Source: Tetrahymena elliotti 4EA (taxonomy: Eukaryota; Ciliophora; Oligohymenophorea; Hymenostomatida; Tetrahymenidae). Taken from it: a stretch of 64,000 nt of DNA. Below the pieces are notes generated by a model. That model was not told the DNA's origin and ran no database searches. It saw only the letters and a list, made by a program, of their open reading frames with translations. This document shows, piece after piece, positions 48,472 to 60,252 of this stretch (within the stretch, counting starts at the first letter, position 1; every line of letters begins with the position of its first letter). Where the stretch lies: NCBI GenBank assembly GCA_000231825.2, contig JH720335.1, positions 310,001-374,000 of the forward strand, read 5' to 3'. The position numbers were made by a program, and so were the translations under genes.

Positions 48472-49359
48472 TCAATGTCTGGATGCCACAGAATCAATTG
48501 TTTACTTGTATAGTTTGGGGAAATACTCTCTCAATACTTAAGAAGGCATATCACCCTTTTCAGCAGCTATATTTAAGTTACCATATAGCTCTGAAAGGTA
48601 ATCGTTTGCTATTTTTTTAACATTAGCATCAAAACTGCTAACACATTGTTTCATTTCTTGGAAAAGTTGTTTATAATCTGAGCCTGTGCCCCACCATCTT
48701 TCCTTTTCCTTCAAATCATTGTCTTGAAGTGAAAGAAGTATGTGAAGGGTCTTTAAAGTACAAATAAAGCTCTATTTTAGTACTGAAGTTTGTTAGCCTT
48801 TTCCTTTCTAATAATTAACTAAAGGAGCTTCTAAAACTAGGGAGTATTCATGAATGATTGAGGTAAATTGAGAGTGGTTTTGATTTGCTACTGGAGGGCA
48901 TTTATCCTTTAAAGTAGTTAATTTAGCCATAACTGATCTAATATATTTTAAAAGCTAGTCATTATCTGCTGATGCGATTTATTCAAATATCTTTTAAATG
49001 GATTCCTTTTATTCAGGGCCTGATAATCTCAGATATTCTGTTAATTCTTAAGACTAAACAAGATCTTGCTTTTCTTCTACACTCTTCTGTTCAATAATTC
49101 TTAAAAATGCAGTTTCTGTTTTAGTCTCTATTATAAAACAATAAAAACAATTATCAAAAATGAATCTTTCTTATCAATTCTTCTCATCAATCATTCCAAT
49201 CAAAACATTATTTAATAGACTCAAGGAGCATAAATAATGAAGGATTTTTTAGTTTGTGATCGAAATAATATCAATAAAAGAAATTTTACATTTATTTTCT
49301 TGATATGATAACTCCTCTTTGTCATCAGGTTTCTTATCGTTCGAAAGACACGAACCCAT
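48472..49359 (-). CDS. Small helical protein with N-terminal MGSC dual-acylation motif
   Basis: Two exons (49359-49290, 49127-48472) join in phase to 241 residues. The start MGSCLSNDKK has Gly2 for N-myristoylation, a permissive Ser at position 6, and Cys4 for palmitoylation. The rest is predicted mostly helical: TAFLRIIEQKSVEEKQDLVQ, then LLKYIRSVMAKLTTLKDKCP, LHILLSLQDNDLKEKERWWG and VLREYFPKLYKQTIDSVAS. It resembles a helical-repeat (ARM/VHS-like) fold, but I recognise no named family. Stable attachment to plasma or ciliary membrane is the natural inference. The intron is AT-rich with GT-AG ends, and it separates the lipidation signal from the body, which would allow exchange of the anchor exon. 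Confidence 0.65.
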
Positions 49360-50988
49360 TAATGAATAAATATATTTAACTTTTTGAGCAATAAATCTAT
49401 TTAAGTTATTAAAAAATGGTTTGAGTTGCTGCCTCTGCTTGATGGGTTAAAAATAAATGTGTACAAGTTGTTGTGTAAAATAATTGAGGTTCTCTTTTTT
49501 TGGTGTAGCTTCTTGATTTATATTTGCTTTTTTCAAAACAATTAAAGTTGTAATAATTTTTATATTTAATTATTTATATTAAAGCGATTGTTTTTAATTT
49601 CTTTAAAAGAACTATAATAACTCTAAGGCTTATAAGAACTACTACACTTATTAATGATCAATAATTTCTTATGTATTGTATATAATTATTATAAATTAAT
49701 CAATCAATCATTGATTGATTGATAGAATCTCTCTCTTAAATTTTATTTTGATCTAATAAATTATTGAGTTTTTGTGTTAATTTGTTTTTTATTAAAAATA
49801 TTCATTCATCTGCATTTTTATTTTTATTGCTAATTAATTATCAATCAATTAACTTTCTTTTCTCATTAGATTTAGTGGTTTTATCTCACTTTTTCAAAAA
49901 AAAATATAATTAATATTCACAAAAAGTTTTTACTGACTGAATAGTAGAATCATAAGATCTACTTTAATACATAACTATTTTTGCTACTCCATTAAGTTCT
50001 ATTAGTAAAAATTCATAAATCTAATCAAAATAATGTCAAATTTATTGACATTAAAATGATTTATCTATTATTAAATTTGTAAAAGAGGTAATTCCTTCTA
50101 TTATCAAATTTTAAACTTTCTCAGTTGGATTTACATTTCTTTATGCAAAATTATCTTTTTTATTTTAATTTGATGATCTTATTTAAAAAATTAAAGACTA
50201 AAAAGTCAATAAAATATAATTTTTATCTTCAAAAATTTTTATTTTATTTGCAATAGAAGGTGGATATTCAATTATTGATAGCAAAAAATATAAAAATAAA
50301 ATTAAAATTGAATTAATTTTTCTTTTGAAAATCATTTTTTAAAATATGATGAAAATTCTTTAATAAAAGTTCTATGTTTTATTTCTAAAAGAGGTCATTT
50401 TTTTACTGTAAATAAAATTTTTTGAGATTAAAATATTAAACAAAATACATATTTAGCATAATGTTATGGCAAATTTTTTATCTAAAAAGTAGCTTTAAGT
50501 ATTTTAACTTTTGAATAGATAATTTTAAAGTTTATTTTAAGTTATTTTAGCTTTAAGCTGGTTATGAGTTATTAATTTTTTATTAATAGGATGGGCATAA
50601 GAAAAATTAAAAGCTTTTAAAATATTAACAAATGTGTGTATAAAATTATTTTATTACATTTTACTTCATGAAAAAGCTAATTATTTTAAACTGCAAAGTA
50701 TTTTATTTCAAAAATTAATTTTTCTTAAATTCTTCACTATAGAAATAATTTTTGAATTGATTTAATGTTAGTAAAATAAAATATTTCTATTTATTGAAAT
50801 TTAATAAATTTTTAAAATATAAACAAAAATAGAATTATAATATGGAGGTAAATTAAATATGTTATTAATAAGACTTCCAATTTTTTTTTTTTTGAAAACA
50901 TAATTTATTAAATATAATAAATAACTAATAACTTTGTAATTTTCTGCAATAATATTTCATTTATTTTCTTTGACAAATAAGTTTTTTT
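49360..50988. other. Intergenic region
   Basis: About 1.6 kb of AT-rich spacer upstream of the MGSC gene. It includes a palindrome near 49700-49722 (AATCAATCA/TGATTGATT type) and a run of 10 or more T at about 50882. No gene supported. Confidence 0.5.
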
Positions 50989-53918
50989 TCATTCTATGTC
51001 ACTTATTTCACCTGAAGATATATTTTTTAATGAATTTTTATCCTATTCTGGCTAACCAAAATCAGTTATATCACTAGAATGAACACTGCTTTTTTCATTA
51101 GGACCTTCTTAGTCATCATCGTCATCACTTTCATCTTCTATACGTTTTTTCTAATTATTATTTAATTTCTCTTCCAATTCAGTGATATCTAAATCAACTT
51201 CATATTGCCATTTAAATATTGCATCAAACAATGATTTATCCTCAGTATTCTTAAACTCTAAATCGAAAGGAAGATCTGGTAATCTTCTGGCTTTCTTAAA
51301 GCTAGTGGGGTTGAAATCTTGAAATAAAAACGAATTAAATCAAAATATTTTTTTGAATGATAAAATTTTACCTAGCAAATAATTTGTCTTTACCAATTCA
51401 TCTAATAAACCTGTTCCTACCTTCTTTTTAATCTTTAAATCATTAAAGTAAGCGAATTCTGCATCTTATCTCATGTTTGGAGTGTTTGATTCGTGAACAG
51501 ATTTTGGTGTTTATTCCTGTTAAATATTTTTGGGTGTTTAACTATGAACAGGTGATCTAGGATTTTCTTTTGGAGGCTATAACTAAATTAATTTTTTTTC
51601 ATATTCCTCTTCTTCTAAAATATCATTTTCATCATTATTTTCGCTTTAACTTTCTACTTAATCTACTTATTCTACTTATTCAACTTATTCAGGTTATTAC
51701 TACTACTACTACTACTGATATGTGTCTTGCTTTTTAATTAATTTGATTTATTAACTGGGAGCTCTGTTCTCTCTTGGAGTAGGTGAATTTTATGCCCTTG
51801 GAGATTATTAATAGGATGGTTTTTTAGATAATTGTTTCTTTATTTATTGTGTGACTTGTCTACTCCTAGCTGCTTTAGGAGAGTTAGTCATATCAAGAGG
51901 TTCAACATCATTTTATTTAACATCTTCTTATAAGTTAATATGAAGTTATTTCTCTTCTTCAAACACTAGTTCCTCTTCATATTCATTATCATCCTATTCA
52001 TCCTATTTCTAAATTTCTTATACTGGTTGAGGAGCTATTCCTTCTTCAAATACTAAAACGTCTTCTTCACTTTCTGAGTTTTATGAGGATTTAATAGTCT
52101 AGGTTGGCTATCTTGGAGAATCAACAGAAGATGTTTATTGTCTTGGTGATGTTTAATTCTAAATAGTAGGTGGAGGGGGTATTATTCTTTCAACTTTAGC
52201 TTTTGGCGTACCTACCATAGGCTGAACTACTTTTTTAGGCGGTGCAGTCTTTTTAGGTGGTTAAACTTACTATTTAGGAGTATTTTATGTTTTTTATCTA
52301 GGTGGTCTTTACTCAGTCGCTATTTCCTGAAATAAAAAAATAAATTTAAATAAAGTGAGTAAGAGTAAGAATTAATTAAATGGTTAAAAATGTTCAGTAA
52401 CTCAAATAAAAAAAATAAATTTAATGAAAGGAAGAATTAATGAAATAATTACTCTGTAAACTAGATATTCTTCTATTGCACTTTTTTCATGATTTAACTC
52501 ATTTTACTTCTTTTTTTTATTTTAGGGTCTTTTTTTAAAAATATTTGAATAAGAAAATTCATTAGAAAAAAATATAAATTAGAAATACGATTTAGATGAT
52601 TAAGAGTTTTACTTATCTTCCTAACTTTCATCAGGATTTGCGTTTTGTTTTTATGATTTTTTCTTTTTCTTTTTAACAACTTTGACTTGAGTTACTTGAG
52701 TTCTCTCTTGAAAATTGCTTTAACCCTATTACTTAAGCTGTTATTGTTATTACTATTTGCTTAATGATTATTTTCTTTAAGTTTTAGCTGCACCGACATC
52801 TCTATTTTTTAAATTATTTTAATTTTCTATATATTCTTAATCTTCTTCATCCATTTCTTATTCAATTTCTTCATAGCTGCTTTCCTCCATCTACTCATTG
52901 TCATCTTCTTTATCTTCTTCAATTTTATCAGTCAATTTAGATTCTTCTAAAACTTGATTTATTACATTTGCTTCAATATCTTACCATGTAAGTTGAATTT
53001 ATGATTATTTAAACTTAGAAGGATCTACTTTGTAATATTCATTAAATGATTACATTTATGGCTCGTAACTGTAAGGAATTTTAACTTTAAATGATCTAAA
53101 TAATAATAAAAAAGATATTTTTTTATAAAAATAGAATAATTTATTTAAAAAGTTTACTTTGTTTATATCTTTTCAAGTATCCTTTCATATTCTTTTGTTA
53201 AGAAATCTATTTTTTTATCATATTCTGTGTCATTTGATAGATATGATTTCATCTTTTAAAGAATGTAGTCTTGTAGTTTTACATGATTTATTTTATGAGT
53301 TGTATGCTTTTACTTTCCAAGCTAATCTTCTAAGTATATATCCACATTTATATTATGAATTAGAGAAGCTTCTTCTTTAGATAATTTAGAGTAGTTGAAC
53401 CTGTTTTCATTAATTTTAAGCAAGCTCTTATTCAATTCTGGCTATATTATACTTAGAGATTAATTTTAATCATCATAATTCATTGTAAAAAAGGATATTC
53501 CTCCATTATTTCCATTCAAACCAAAACCATTTTAAAATAATTTGTGAGATTACTGCCCATCTGAGCTGAACAATTAATCCTAGACCTTAGCATAATATGA
53601 ATTAAATTCTCTAGTTGCTTATTCTTAACGGTATTTAGAAAATAATAGATACTAATCAACTTTGTATCTGAATTCTCTGATTAGAATACTCTTTTAATTA
53701 TTTTGTATTTCATCTATGTCAGTTCCATCTATTATATGACTAGTTAAATTTTTGTATTGCTTTAAGTTAAATATATTTGTGTGATGATAAAAAGATGGTT
53801 TTCCTAAGTTTTTAGTTGATCCCATCCCTAAAGAGGCAAGAGAAACTGACTAATTTAACTTGTTTCCTTTTATTCTATTTTACTAATAAGACCTATTTAT
53901 GATATCAAAGTTTTACAT
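50989..53918 (-). CDS. Large, mostly disordered protein of unknown function
   Basis: Multi-exon gene beginning MQNFDIINRSYQQNRIKGNK. The first 200 residues have some helical, conserved-looking character (KSILIREFRYKVDQYLLFS, REFNSYYAKVQDQLFSSDG). After an intron near 53100 a segment with KIPYSYEPQMQSFNEYYKVD follows, then acidic stretches. A long Pro/Lys/Gln-rich region contains PPKKTAPPKKVVQPMVGTPK and many S/T-P sites. A tract of eight Gln follows, then EQV repeats. The end (DFNPTSFKKARRLPDLPFDL, then SGEISDIE) is acidic. I recognise no domain. Composition suggests a scaffold with many phosphorylation sites. Intron borders inside the low-complexity parts are uncertain. Confidence 0.55.
51694..51717 (-). 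repeat. Poly-Q tract encoded largely by TAG and TAA
   Basis: Read on the minus strand this is CAG, five TAG and two TAA codons in a row, giving eight Gln inside an otherwise open frame. It is followed by an EQV-type repeat (EQVEQVEQVDQV), where every Gln is again TAA. The tract is direct evidence for the ciliate code. Confidence 0.85.
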
Positions 53919-54318
53919 TTTATGATTTTAAATATATTGTGTAGTAGACTAATTCAAATTAAATTGGTTATTTATTGAATTATATATATATATATATATA
54001 GTACCCTAGAGTACTACCCTTTTATTTGTTTTTTTAAAGGGCTACATACAAATGTAAAAACTAAAAAATAATATTTTTTTATTTTGAAAAAGGAGGATAA
54101 AAAAAATAAATTCCTGTTTTAAGAAAAATTTAAAAAAGTAATAATTAATTTCTTTTTTATTTTGTATTTTTTTAAAAATCATTTTTAAAAAGAAATCAAA
54201 AGAAAATAAAAAACCTAAAATATGTATTCTACAAAATATACAAAATAGAATAATATTGATTAAACAAAATATATGAAATGAAAAAACAAATTTTTTTAGG
54301 AATAAAAATGATTAAATC
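53919..54318. other. Intergenic region with microsatellite
   Basis: Short spacer between two minus-strand genes. It holds a (TA)n run and an imperfect palindrome GTACCCTAGAGTAC just after it; the remainder is A/T runs. Confidence 0.55.
53979..54000. repeat. (TA)n microsatellite
   Basis: About eleven uninterrupted TA dinucleotides, immediately followed by the imperfect palindrome at 54001-54014. Confidence 0.9.
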
Positions 54319-57300
54319 TCAACCCTAATTTAATACTCTATAGGATTTTGGCTATCTGTTAATTTGAAAAAGTTCATCTAAATTTTATAAATTAAAATCG
54401 CTCTTATTTGCTTATTTTTAAGGGGTTCTTGGCACTTAAAAAGAATACTTCCTAAGCTATTTTTAATTTGCTTGATGAAAATAATTGTTATTACTATTAG
54501 AATTTGAGTTTTTTTATTAATCAAAAGCATTATTATTGCTTGCTGAAACATTTGTTGGATGATATGAATTATTGCTGCTATTATAGCAAGTCCTGTATTA
54601 AATTTATTACATATCTGATAGTCTTTATTGAGAAAATTTATTTTTTGCTGTTTTATTTCTTATGATTTAATCTTTAGAATCATTTTATTCTTTTTAATAG
54701 CTGAGACTATCACTTTATTTAACTCTCAATTACCTTTATTTATTATAGAACGTTGATTACATGTTCTAAGACTGAAGAGTTCTATTCTAGTTTCGACTGT
54801 TATTTGTCTATCCCAAATAGGATTAAAATGAGTTAATACCCTAATTTTATTAAGTGTAATTATTATGAGTTGATTAATTATTAGGTGTATTTGCTTGGCT
54901 TTGAGGTTTTGATGTTGATTGAGTAGAGTTATTTAAATTGTCACCGTTATTATAGTATTGGTTAGTATCTTGAGGTATTTTAAAGCCAACTGGTAAGCAG
55001 TTATCTTATTTAGCTCTATTTTTATTTTATGAAGTGCTTTGAATTATTTTTATTTAAACTTACTCCTTTTTAGGATGATTTTATTTTTAAGTATCAGCAT
55101 TTATCATTTACTTTTGTTCTAAGTTTTGCTGTTTCTTTGTGATATCAATGTTACTGCTATTTTATGTTTATCCAGAAATTGACTACTTAGAATAATTCAA
55201 AATCTAAATTGAATTTATTGTTTTTTATTAAATAATCTATTATGGAGTATTGTTATTCACTTTAAAGTAGCTTGGAGTTAACAACTATTTAATTTATTTA
55301 ATAAATTTTAATTATGTAGGAATTTTATATTTAAACATTACTTATTTTGCTGCGTTCTTTTAGGTGTTATGCTGAGGAGACTAAGAATGATAACAATTAT
55401 CTAATTTTTTGATCATAAATTCTCTTTTATTATTGCTAGGAGAATTTAAAATTTATTAGAACTACTAATTCATGCTCTAATAAGACGAATTACTCATTTC
55501 TTCTTCTTAGTCATTATAGGTATTTTCATAAAGAGCTATTATCCCATTTGTTTTAAGAAGTCTTGATCTGTTACCAGAATCTTAAAAAGAAATAAAATAT
55601 GAGGATAACAACTAATGATATTTTGTTAATAAATATCTTTACAAATTAAAGGAGATTGCATCTCAGTGGGTTCTCTGCTAGAGCTTGTTGCAGCTAAACT
55701 GTAGTTTTTTCTTACATGCACTTTCTTGAGTTATTTTTTAGTAGCTTTTTACCTTAAAAATTTCAAAAGCATCATGGAAAGAACAACCTTTTTTTCATTT
55801 ACAACAACAATACATTTTAATAAATTGAAATAAATTAATCTTAATACATTCATGAAGACATTCTTAGATTAAAAAATTTGCCTGTTTTCATCAAAAGATA
55901 GTGGTATTTAATCATTCAATCTTCTTGTTATCCATGGATGGTTCAAAGATTTACCTTTACAAAAAAAATTCCAAAAAAGGATGGTCAGTAAAATAAATAA
56001 TATAGAATTAATTACCTGCATTATATCTGTTAGAAGGAGAAAAATTAGTCAATCTTGTAATTAAATCATTAGCCAAACTGATTTTTTAATAATAAACATG
56101 GTTATTGTGAAAGCATATGATTTATTAATCTTTACTTAGAGCAATTTGGCCAGTTTTCTATTTTTTTAGAGCAGCTAGTAATGAGTTTAATATACTATTC
56201 TTTGTTTTCTATTTCATTGTTATAGTTAAATGGGTGTCTACCCATAGATAATATCATATACATTATTATTCCACAACTCCATAAATCAACTGGCTAATTT
56301 TTATTAAAACGCAGAGAAAATTTTACACATAAATTAAATTTACAATTTTCTAATTAATTACCTTAGAGTATGGTTAATTTTTTAATTACTCTGGAGACAT
56401 GTATAAAACTGTCCCACACTACTATAAAAAGCTTCTGTAAGTCATTTCGCTTGAATACTATATACCTAGACCAAAATCAGCCACTTTAACAGAGGTAAGA
56501 TCATTGGGATCAGCAAGTAAAATATTTTCTGGCAACAAAATATTTATAAAAATAGAGTTTATTTTAAATATATTTTTTAGAAAGTAGAAATAAATAAATA
56601 GATAGGTATTTTTATGATGATCATACCTGGTTTTAAATCTCTGTGTAGTATATTTTATGAGTGCATATAGTCCACAGCTGAGAGAATGCATTTCATTATT
56701 GTTGATGACTCATCATCTGAAAAAGGCTGATCATTTTATTTTCTTTATTTGATTAGTTAGGCTATAGTACCACCTTTCATTAATTCCATAATTATAACAA
56801 AAGCATTTTTAGTTTCTCCTACCTTTTTATATTAGATTATTCAAAAATATAAATAAAATTTTATAAGTAAATATTTAAATATTAACACTAATTAAAAAGT
56901 AGTTCAATTCTTATAATATAAAGTAGATATATAATATTATTGGTATATTGTGAGAATATTATTACTCTTTTGAATTTGACTATATGAGGATGATCTAATT
57001 ATTAAAGCAGCTTTCCTTCAATAAGACTGCAGCTCATGTTGGATTTATACAGTATCTTTTATTGATTAAAATATAAAGTTAAAAAAAGATTAAATAATTT
57101 TTTGAAACTAAAATCTTTTTGATGAACTCTTAGTTCTATTCATTTTATTTCTACATATAAAGCTCAAATATAGTGTAATAAAAGGGATTACCTTAATTGC
57201 ACATTCTTATTCATCTGTACTATCAAATGCTTTATAAACAGTTCCAAATGCTCCTTGTCCTAGCTTTTCCTAAAGCTGAAATTAGAATTTAGTCTCCAAA

Positions 57301-57329
57301 TAAGAAAGGATTTCGCTTTCTTCAGTCAT
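54319..57329 (-). CDS. Serine/threonine protein kinase with long N/Q/S-rich tail
   Basis: Multi-exon kinase. The domain begins near the N-terminus: FQLQEKLGQGAFGTVYKAFD (glycine loop), then ECAIK with the ATP-binding Lys just before an intron. Later landmarks are AFVIIMELMKGGTIAQLIK (hinge), MHSQNILHRDLKP (catalytic HRD), ENILLADPND, SVKVADFGLG (metal-binding DFG) and PVDLWSCGIIMYMILSMGRH. All key catalytic residues are visible, so it should be active. The activation-loop region and the ENILL linker resemble CAMK-type kinases. After the domain a tail of several hundred residues is Asn/Gln/Ser-rich, ending LDELFQINRQPKSYRVLNQG. Substrates unknown. An intron splits HRDLKP from ENILL, which explains why a single-exon ORF there looks truncated. 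Confidence 0.82.
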
Positions 57330-58031
57330 TATGTTTTAAAGTAAAAAATAGTTCTACAATCAAAATTAATTTTATAAATTTCTTATTTATTTTTAATTGA
57401 ATGTATTAACCATAAATTAGATTAATAATTTCAAAGCTGATTTACTATGCATCACTATTTTAAAAATGTGCTTCAGAATAAACTCTATCAAATAAATAAC
57501 TTGTATTAGATATAATTTAAACTATTTACTATGACTTAAAACAAACCTACTTTTTATTTTAATTGCTTTAAAATATGAATATTTAAAATAATCTCAAACC
57601 CATCTTTAAATTATTAAAAAACCTTTCAAAATTATTAATTATATTTTTTATCCAAGAAAAAAATATTTTCTAAATAAAAACTGTTCCCAAAAAATAAGTT
57701 AAAGAATAAACAAAAAAATCCTTCCTAATAAGATTTACATTTATTTTCACTCATAGAACTAGTGAATTTAATGAAAATGTCTAAATTTTAGAATTAGTTT
57801 AATTTAATTAATATTAATTTAGAATGAATCAATTTATTTTATTTGAGAGTTTTGAAAAACATTTCAAGTTTGTTTAAAATAATTTTATATTTTAATTTTC
57901 AAAAAAATAAATAATTAGATTTAGAGTGAAATTTTAAGTTTGTTTAGTTGTTTTGATTAATTTTTATAATGAATAAAAAAAAAGTATCTATTTATTTAAT
58001 CAAATTCTTGATCAAAATATTTAATTTCAAA
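57330..58031. other. Divergent intergenic region
   Basis: About 0.7 kb, AT-rich, between the kinase and ZC3HC1-type genes; both promoters expected. Nothing further recognised. Confidence 0.55.
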
Positions 58032-59471
58032 ATGACAGAGTATATTGATTTCTTAGCAAGAGTTAAAACTTATACTTTTGAGAAATGGACTTTGCGTAGT
58101 TCTAAAGTAATTTTTAAAAACTTTAATGCTTGATTAATCTTTCATATTAATAAAGATTACTCCTTATCATTTGGCAAGTTGGGGTTTCAATTGTATTGCA
58201 GAAGATACATTTGAGTGTACTATGTGTTAGCAAACAATATCTGCCTCCCACCTTCCTTTTTAAAGCGAAGTCGAAGAACAAGATACTATAGATATGGGTA
58301 TTTATTTATTATACAAATTACCATAATTTTCATGAATTAATTTTAATTTAGAGTTATTGATATAAAACTTTTTTGGGAGTATTATGGCTGTACACAAAAG
58401 TGAATGCTTGTACAATCAAAGTAATTATGATAGCCAAATATATTTCACTTTGACTGATGAATTCTTGATTTAAAATATGGAGTAGTTATATAAATTATCT
58501 TATGATAGCTATGAGTCTCTTGATAATAATACAAATGAAACTTAAGATACTTAAGAAGATAATTAAGTAGCTAAATATCCATGCATTGATACCTCATTTC
58601 TGAAAATTATTGTAAAATAAATAAATAAGCTTAATTTTATTTAAGATACAAATAGTTAGAATACTCTGTTTGATTATTTATCTACAAATAATAAATTATT
58701 TTAATTTTATAAATATAGCCTTAGTAGTACCACTTCTTACTCTCTGAAGAATAAAAATTAATTAAAATTAAATCTTTAGATGTAAAATATTCAATAATCC
58801 TTTCTATTTAAGTGCTTAAAAATTAATATCTTATTTAGGTTAGAAAGACATTAGCTGCCTTTGCATGGAGGTTAGCAGAAGATTCATAATCAAGAAAGAG
58901 GACTTTGAATTGCGATTTTTGTGGAAGAAGCATATCTTTACAAAATTATGGAACTAATAGTGGTAGATATATGAAAATTTAATAGCAAAATGAAGGCTTA
59001 GAAGCTTTTAACCCATATGAAGAGCATAAATACTTTTGTAAATGGAGCTCGGCTCAAGTATCATAAATAAACTAAGAAGAAGAAAGTGAATCAGAAAAGA
59101 ATTTAGAAAAAGAAAAAGATGATGTTTAACTTCCAAAGTCTATTAATGGATGGAATATATGTATAAACTATCTTTTGGATTAATTCACTTATCAAAGCAA
59201 GAAAAAGAAAACTTTTGAAGCAGTTAATGAAATACATAAAATGCAAGATGAAATTAAAAAAATTTAAAAAGATTTTAAGCAATTCGAATCAACAATCAGT
59301 GAAAAATACACATAAATTGCTAAGGAATGCGAATCTCTAAATATTTAATCAGACAGTAAGTCTTCTTTCAAATAAAAATTATAGCACAATAGACAATCTA
59401 TAGATGAAATATTAAAGGATTTAAACTTAACCAATTTGTTAGATTCAAATAAAAAAGTCAAAACAAATTGA
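58032..59471 (+). CDS. ZC3HC1/NIPA (Rsm1/Pml39)-type zinc-finger protein
   Basis: Multi-exon gene. The first finger is BIR-like: FLARVKTYTFEKWTLRSS, ITPYHLASWGFNCIAED, then FECTMCQQTIS and further on a His/Cys pair. The second is Rsm1-like: LNCDFCGRSISLQNYG ... AFNPYEEHKYFCKWSSAQ, closely matching the C..C.R ... F.P..EHR.WC.W pattern. GWNICINYLL after it matches the Rsm1 C-terminal helix. The C-terminus is a charged coiled coil. In animals and yeast these proteins sit at the nuclear basket and help anchor TPR/Mlp; NIPA was first described as an F-box-like protein. In ciliates, whose two nuclei have different pore complexes, its localisation would be informative. Exon junctions in the first half are approximate. 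Confidence 0.8.
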
Positions 59472-60252
59472 AATTAATGCATACAAATAAATATATAATC
59501 ACTAAATATTTTATTCATTATTTTGTAAATATTATATGTTCTATTTCCTATTTATCTATTTATTATCTATCTTTTAAAAACTTTCATTATTAAATGTATC
59601 AAATTTTTAATTCTAATTATTATTAAATTTTCAATTTTAAAATCTTTGATGAAAAAAATTTTTATTTGAATAAGTTAATTTTTTAAAAGATGGTGGTTAA
59701 ATTTCAATCTTTATAATTGTATATATTCATACCTCATTTTTAGATTATCAAATAAATTAATTTATGTTTAATTTAATATTATTCTTTAGACTTTTGGAAT
59801 CTTAAAAAAAGTGAATTTATAAATTTTTTAATTTTGATTTAAAATAAGTAATTGAAATAAAAAGATTTTATGTATTTTTTTAAATGACAAGAGAAGTTAT
59901 GAATCTTCTTTCAAATTTATTTAATTATTTTCTTAAAATTAAAAATAAGTTAACAATTTAAAATTGTTTTAAAGCAAAAAAAGTTTAAGTAGACAGTCTT
60001 ATTACATAGCTAATATCTTTTTTATATATTTTAATATTCTTAAATATGCTAAAAAAAGATTTATCTAAGCAGTATATTCTATTGGGTTTTAGGTTGATTG
60101 ATTGATTTAATTATTTATTTTATTTATTTGTTATCAAATTGTAGGTCAGAAAGGGAAAAAAAATAACAAAAAAAATAAATAAATTTTGATTAAATAAATA
60201 AAGACATATAGATACTTATTGATTGATTAATTTATTAATAGATTTAAGGAAG
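59472..60252. other. Intergenic region
   Basis: AT-rich spacer before the DEAD-box gene on the same strand; promoter and 5' leader expected. No other feature. Confidence 0.55.
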
